Positions 6,317 to 8,781 of a stretch of DNA of 8,781 bases are shown here, in pieces. A program made the translations under genes and the position numbers. The notes beneath the pieces were generated by a model. The model made no database searches. It worked only from the letters and a program-made list of their open reading frames with translations, and had not been told where the DNA came from. The stretch lies in assembly GCA_001800945.1 (NCBI GenBank), contig MGWJ01000149.1:1-8781 (forward strand), read 5' to 3'. The stretch's first letter is position 1. Each line of letters starts with the position of its first letter. Source of the DNA: Flavobacteria bacterium RIFCSPLOWO2_12_FULL_31_7. Lineage in GTDB: Bacteria > Bacteroidota > Bacteroidia > Flavobacteriales > Flavobacteriaceae.

Positions 6317-7762
6317 ATGGTATTAAGTCGTTTCTGGTTAGTAATTTTTATTTCTTCTATTCTTTTCATAATAGTAAGTTTATTTGCAGGAAATACCTAT
6401 TCTGTTGATTTCGTTTTAAATGGAAAAAAAGACGATCCGGTTTTAATTTCAGAAAAATTTTTAAAAGAAATTCCGGTTTTTATAAAAGATAGTATCAACA
6501 AATCTGAAGATAAAACTTTTGTTATAAACCGAGATACTTTAAACGCGGATACCACATATGTTTACAAAAATCAAACCGTAAAAATTTACAGCGGCAAACA
6601 AAAATCAGATGGTTTATTACCAACTTGTAAAACCAGTTTGTTCGATATTATTTTGCCATTAATGGCGTATTTAGCCTTCTTTTGTGGATTAATGGAATTG
6701 CTTATAATTTCTGGCGCTTCTGAAAAATTGGCTAAAAAACTAAGTCCGTTTTTCTCTAAAATATTTCCTTCTGTACCTAAAAACCACGAATCCGTTTCGT
6801 ACATGACCTTAAATTTTGCTGCGAATTTCCTAGGATTAGATTCTGCTGCTACACCTTTCGGGTTAAAAGCTATGCAAAGTTTACAAGAATTAAATCCCGA
6901 TAAAGACAAAGCTAGTGATGCACAAATTATGTTTATGTGTTTACATGCTGCGGGTTTAACGTTAATTCCAACTTCAATTATTGGCTATCGTGCTGCGGCA
7001 AATGCGGCAAATCCAGCAGATGTGATGTTGCCATGTATCATCACTTCATTCATTGGAACGATTGCGGCCATGTTGATTGTAGGAATCAGACAAAAAATAA
7101 ATTTCCTAAGTGCGACTTTAATTGTCGGATTAATGACGGTAATATCAGCAATTGCTGGTTTATTATTTTACATTAATCGTTTAAATTTAGTAGAAAAAAA
7201 CTTCTTTACTTCAAACTTATCTGGATTGATGTTAATTGCGATTATTGGAATCACATTGATTTATGCTTTCACGAAAGAAAGTAAATTTGTGGAACAAAAA
7301 ACCACCATTTTTGACGCTTTCGTGTCAGGAGCCAAAAACGGATTAACGACTGGAGTTACCATTTTTCCTTATGTAATGGGAATGTTAGTGGCGATTTCGT
7401 TTTTCAGAAATAGTGGCTTATTTGAACTAATGAGCGACGGAATTTCTTTTGCTTTTTCAAATATCGGTGTAAGTAAACAAATTACAGATTCGTTACCAGT
7501 GGCCATGTTACGACCTTTTAGTTCGAGCGGTTCACGTGGATTTATGCTAGACGCGATGAGTACTTTTGGAGTAGATTCTTTAACCGGAAGATTGAGTTCT
7601 ATTTTCCAATGTAGCGCCGAAACTACTTTTTATGTTATTGCTGTTTATTTTGGAAGTATTAATGTAAAAAACACCAGATATACCTTAGGAATTATGCTTT
7701 TAGTTGACTTAATCTGTGTGATTACTGCTATTGCCGTGGCAAGTTGGTTTTTTGTGAAGTAA
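6317..7762 (+). CDS. SpmA-SpmB fusion: nucleoside-recognition (Gate) domain inner-membrane protein
   Basis: A 481-residue polytopic membrane protein joining two halves that are separate proteins, SpmA and SpmB, in spore-forming Firmicutes. After TM1 (about 7-24) comes a soluble, probably periplasmic, segment (about 25-107). The SpmA-like half (about 108-260) has NFAANFLGLDSAATPFGLKA (166-185), LNPDKDKASDAQ and LIPTSIIGYR (216-225). The SpmB-like half (about 325-480) has the GAKNG stretch, IFPYVMGMLVAISFFRNSG, MLRPFSSSGSRGFMLD and CSAETTFYVIAVYFGS (432-447). Likely membrane segments lie near 108-132, 236-257, 262-285, 301-318, 344-362 and 456-478. The Gate domain (PF07670) is also found in nucleoside transporters and FeoB, hence the nucleoside-recognition label, but no substrate is proven for this family. 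A sporulation role is unlikely in Bacteroidota. The ATG at 6317 follows a terminator, so it starts a new transcription unit. Confidence 0.92.
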   Translation: MVLSRFWLVIFISSILFIIVSLFAGNTYSVDFVLNGKKDDPVLISEKFLKEIPVFIKDSINKSEDKTFVINRDTLNADTTYVYKNQTVKIYSGKQKSDGLLPTCKTSLFDIILPLMAYLAFFCGLMELLIISGASEKLAKKLSPFFSKIFPSVPKNHESVSYMTLNFAANFLGLDSAATPFGLKAMQSLQELNPDKDKASDAQIMFMCLHAAGLTLIPTSIIGYRAAANAANPADVMLPCIITSFIGTIAAMLIVGIRQKINFLSATLIVGLMTVISAIAGLLFYINRLNLVEKNFFTSNLSGLMLIAIIGITLIYAFTKESKFVEQKTTIFDAFVSGAKNGLTTGVTIFPYVMGMLVAISFFRNSGLFELMSDGISFAFSNIGVSKQITDSLPVAMLRPFSSSGSRGFMLDAMSTFGVDSLTGRLSSIFQCSAETTFYVIAVYFGSINVKNTRYTLGIMLLVDLICVITAIAVASWFFVK

Positions 7763-7807
7763 AACACATTTAACCCATCAAGAGTTTTCTAAAATATTTC
7801 ATAACTT

Positions 7808-7815
7808 TACATTTC
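7808..7815 (+). promoter_or_regulatory. Possible -7 element (TACATTTC) for the fumarase gene
   Basis: TACATTTC fits TAnnTTTG except at the last base and ends 13 bases before the ATG at 7829. The 66-base gap after the upstream gene shows no clear terminator, so fumarase could also be read through from that gene. The -33 region has only GTTTT (7784-7788), not TTG. Confidence 0.35.
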
Positions 7816-7828
7816 AAAACACATACAA

Positions 7829-8781
7829 ATGGACTTTATATATCAAGAACCGTATCCAATTTTAAAAGACGATACAACCTACAAAAAATTAACTTCAGAT
7901 TTTGTAAAAGTAGAACAATTAGGCGACAGAGAAATTTTAGTCGTTGATCCAAAAGGATTAGAATTATTAGCGCAAGAAGCGATGGACGACGTGTCTTTCA
8001 TGTTACGTTCGGCACATTTACAGAAATTACGAAATATTATTGAAGACCCAGAAGCGACAGACAACGACCGTTTTGTAGCTTATAATTTATTACAAAATGC
8101 TGCAGTAGCCGTTGGTGGAGAATTACCATCATGCCAAGATACAGGAACAGCAATTGTAGTTGCAAAAAAAGGTGAAAACGTTTATACAGGAGTAGATGAC
8201 GGAGAATGGTTATCGAAAGGAATTTATAATACGTATCAAAATAAAAACCTTAGATATTCGCAAATTGTACCAATTTCGATGTTTGAAGAAAAAAATTCAG
8301 GTTCAAATCTTCCAGCGCAAATTGATATTTATGCGAAAAAAGGAGCGTCTTATGAGTTCTTATTTTTAACAAAAGGTGGAGGTTCGGCCAACAAAACGTT
8401 CTTATATCAAAAAACAAAATCGCTATTAAACGACAAATCTTTAGAAGAATTTGTTAGTGAGCGCATTATGGATTTAGGAACTGCGGCTTGTCCGCCTTAT
8501 CACTTAGCTTTAGTAATAGGTGGAACTTCTGCGGAAGCGAATTTAGCGACTGTGAAAAAAGCATCAGCGGGTTATTACGACAATTTACCAACTTCTGGAA
8601 ACATGTCGGGTCAAGCTTTCCGCGATTTGGAATGGGAAAAAAGAGTACAACAAATTTGTCAAGAAAGTCAGATTGGAGCGCAATTTGGTGGAAAATATTT
8701 AACGCACGATGTTCGAGTAATTCGTTTGCCTCGTCATGCCGCTTCTTGTCCGGTTGGAATGGGAGTTTCTTGTTCTGCAGA
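7829..8781 (+). CDS. fumA: Class I (iron-sulfur) fumarate hydratase, N-terminal 317 residues; 3' end outside window
   Basis: A cytoplasmic TCA-cycle enzyme of the FumA/FumB type that interconverts fumarate and malate using an oxygen-sensitive [4Fe-4S] cluster. The frame stays open from the ATG at 7829 to the right edge, so about 60% of a usual length near 535-550 residues is present. All three expected cluster cysteines are visible: C102 in LPSCQDTGTAIV, C221 in LGTAACPPYHLALVIGGTSA, and C307 in RHAASCPVGMGVSCSA. The stretches TGVDDGEWLSKGIYNTY and NLRYSQIVP also match the family. The start is supported by its A-rich leader and by the protein beginning MDFIYQEPYP, as expected for the family. 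The C-terminal domain is not in the window, so intactness beyond 8781 cannot be judged. Nothing suggests a functional tie to the upstream membrane-protein gene. Confidence 0.96.
   Translation, partial: MDFIYQEPYPILKDDTTYKKLTSDFVKVEQLGDREILVVDPKGLELLAQEAMDDVSFMLRSAHLQKLRNIIEDPEATDNDRFVAYNLLQNAAVAVGGELPSCQDTGTAIVVAKKGENVYTGVDDGEWLSKGIYNTYQNKNLRYSQIVPISMFEEKNSGSNLPAQIDIYAKKGASYEFLFLTKGGGSANKTFLYQKTKSLLNDKSLEEFVSERIMDLGTAACPPYHLALVIGGTSAEANLATVKKASAGYYDNLPTSGNMSGQAFRDLEWEKRVQQICQESQIGAQFGGKYLTHDVRVIRLPRHAASCPVGMGVSCSA

Noticed and set aside
6586..6909. 107-codon open frame on the minus strand inside the SpmA-SpmB gene
   Set aside because: It lies wholly antisense to a well-supported membrane-protein gene, shows no recognisable domain, and is explained by shadow coding in the opposite strand.
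6937..7176. 79-codon open frame on the plus strand, frame-shifted within the SpmA-SpmB gene
   Set aside because: The Cys-, Asn- and Trp-rich product is what an out-of-frame reading of the membrane-protein gene gives, and the in-frame product is clearly conserved.
6317..7762. A sporulation function for the SpmA-SpmB fusion
   Set aside because: All other signs place the window in Bacteroidota, which do not form endospores, so the spore maturation name reflects homology only.
7879..8064. 61-codon minus-strand open frame opposite fumarase
   Set aside because: It is fully antisense to a highly conserved fumarase N-terminus, with no independent support.
1..8781. A new defence, mobile or biosynthetic system in the window
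   Set aside because: All six genes belong to known families typical of a flavobacterial core genome. No transposase, integrase, phage, toxin-antitoxin, CRISPR or tandem-repeat signal was seen on either strand.

Overview
The window looks like a piece of chromosome from a flavobacterium (family Flavobacteriaceae, phylum Bacteroidota). It is strongly A+T-rich. Genes lack Shine-Dalgarno sequences and have A-rich leaders instead, and a TAnnTTTG-type -7 element precedes the receptor gene. The protein families also fit: a CarboxypepD_reg-like TonB-dependent receptor, a Csd3/MepM-like M23 lipoprotein and a SpmA-SpmB fusion in a non-spore-forming lineage. All six genes are on the + strand and packed tightly, with no gap longer than about 92 bases. 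I see no RNA genes, mobile elements, CRISPR arrays or phage genes.

Bases 1-372 hold the 3' end of a tryptophan 2,3-dioxygenase gene. It carries an in-frame TAA at 28-30, with recognisable protein sequence on both sides. After 16 bases comes an M23-family lipoprotein peptidase (389-1621, TTG start), and after another 10 bases glucose-6-phosphate isomerase (pgi, 1632-3272). These three could be one transcript. A short intergenic region (3273-3364) then holds a weak terminator candidate, a good -7 promoter element and a perfect 11-bp inverted repeat that ends at the next start codon. That next gene encodes a 953-residue TonB-dependent outer-membrane receptor (3365-6226), closed by a strong intrinsic terminator (6249-6280). 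A polytopic SpmA-SpmB fusion membrane protein follows (6317-7762). Last is a class I iron-sulfur fumarase, cut off by the right edge (7829-8781).

The genes do not form one obvious pathway. They cover tryptophan catabolism, cell-wall hydrolysis, central sugar metabolism, outer-membrane uptake, an uncharacterised membrane function and the TCA cycle. I read this as ordinary core-genome content and found no convincing undescribed system. The points most worth a second look are the dioxygenase stop codon, the HxC motif that replaces the usual HxH in the M23 enzyme, the inverted repeat around the receptor promoter, and the unexplained periplasmic segment of the SpmA-SpmB fusion.
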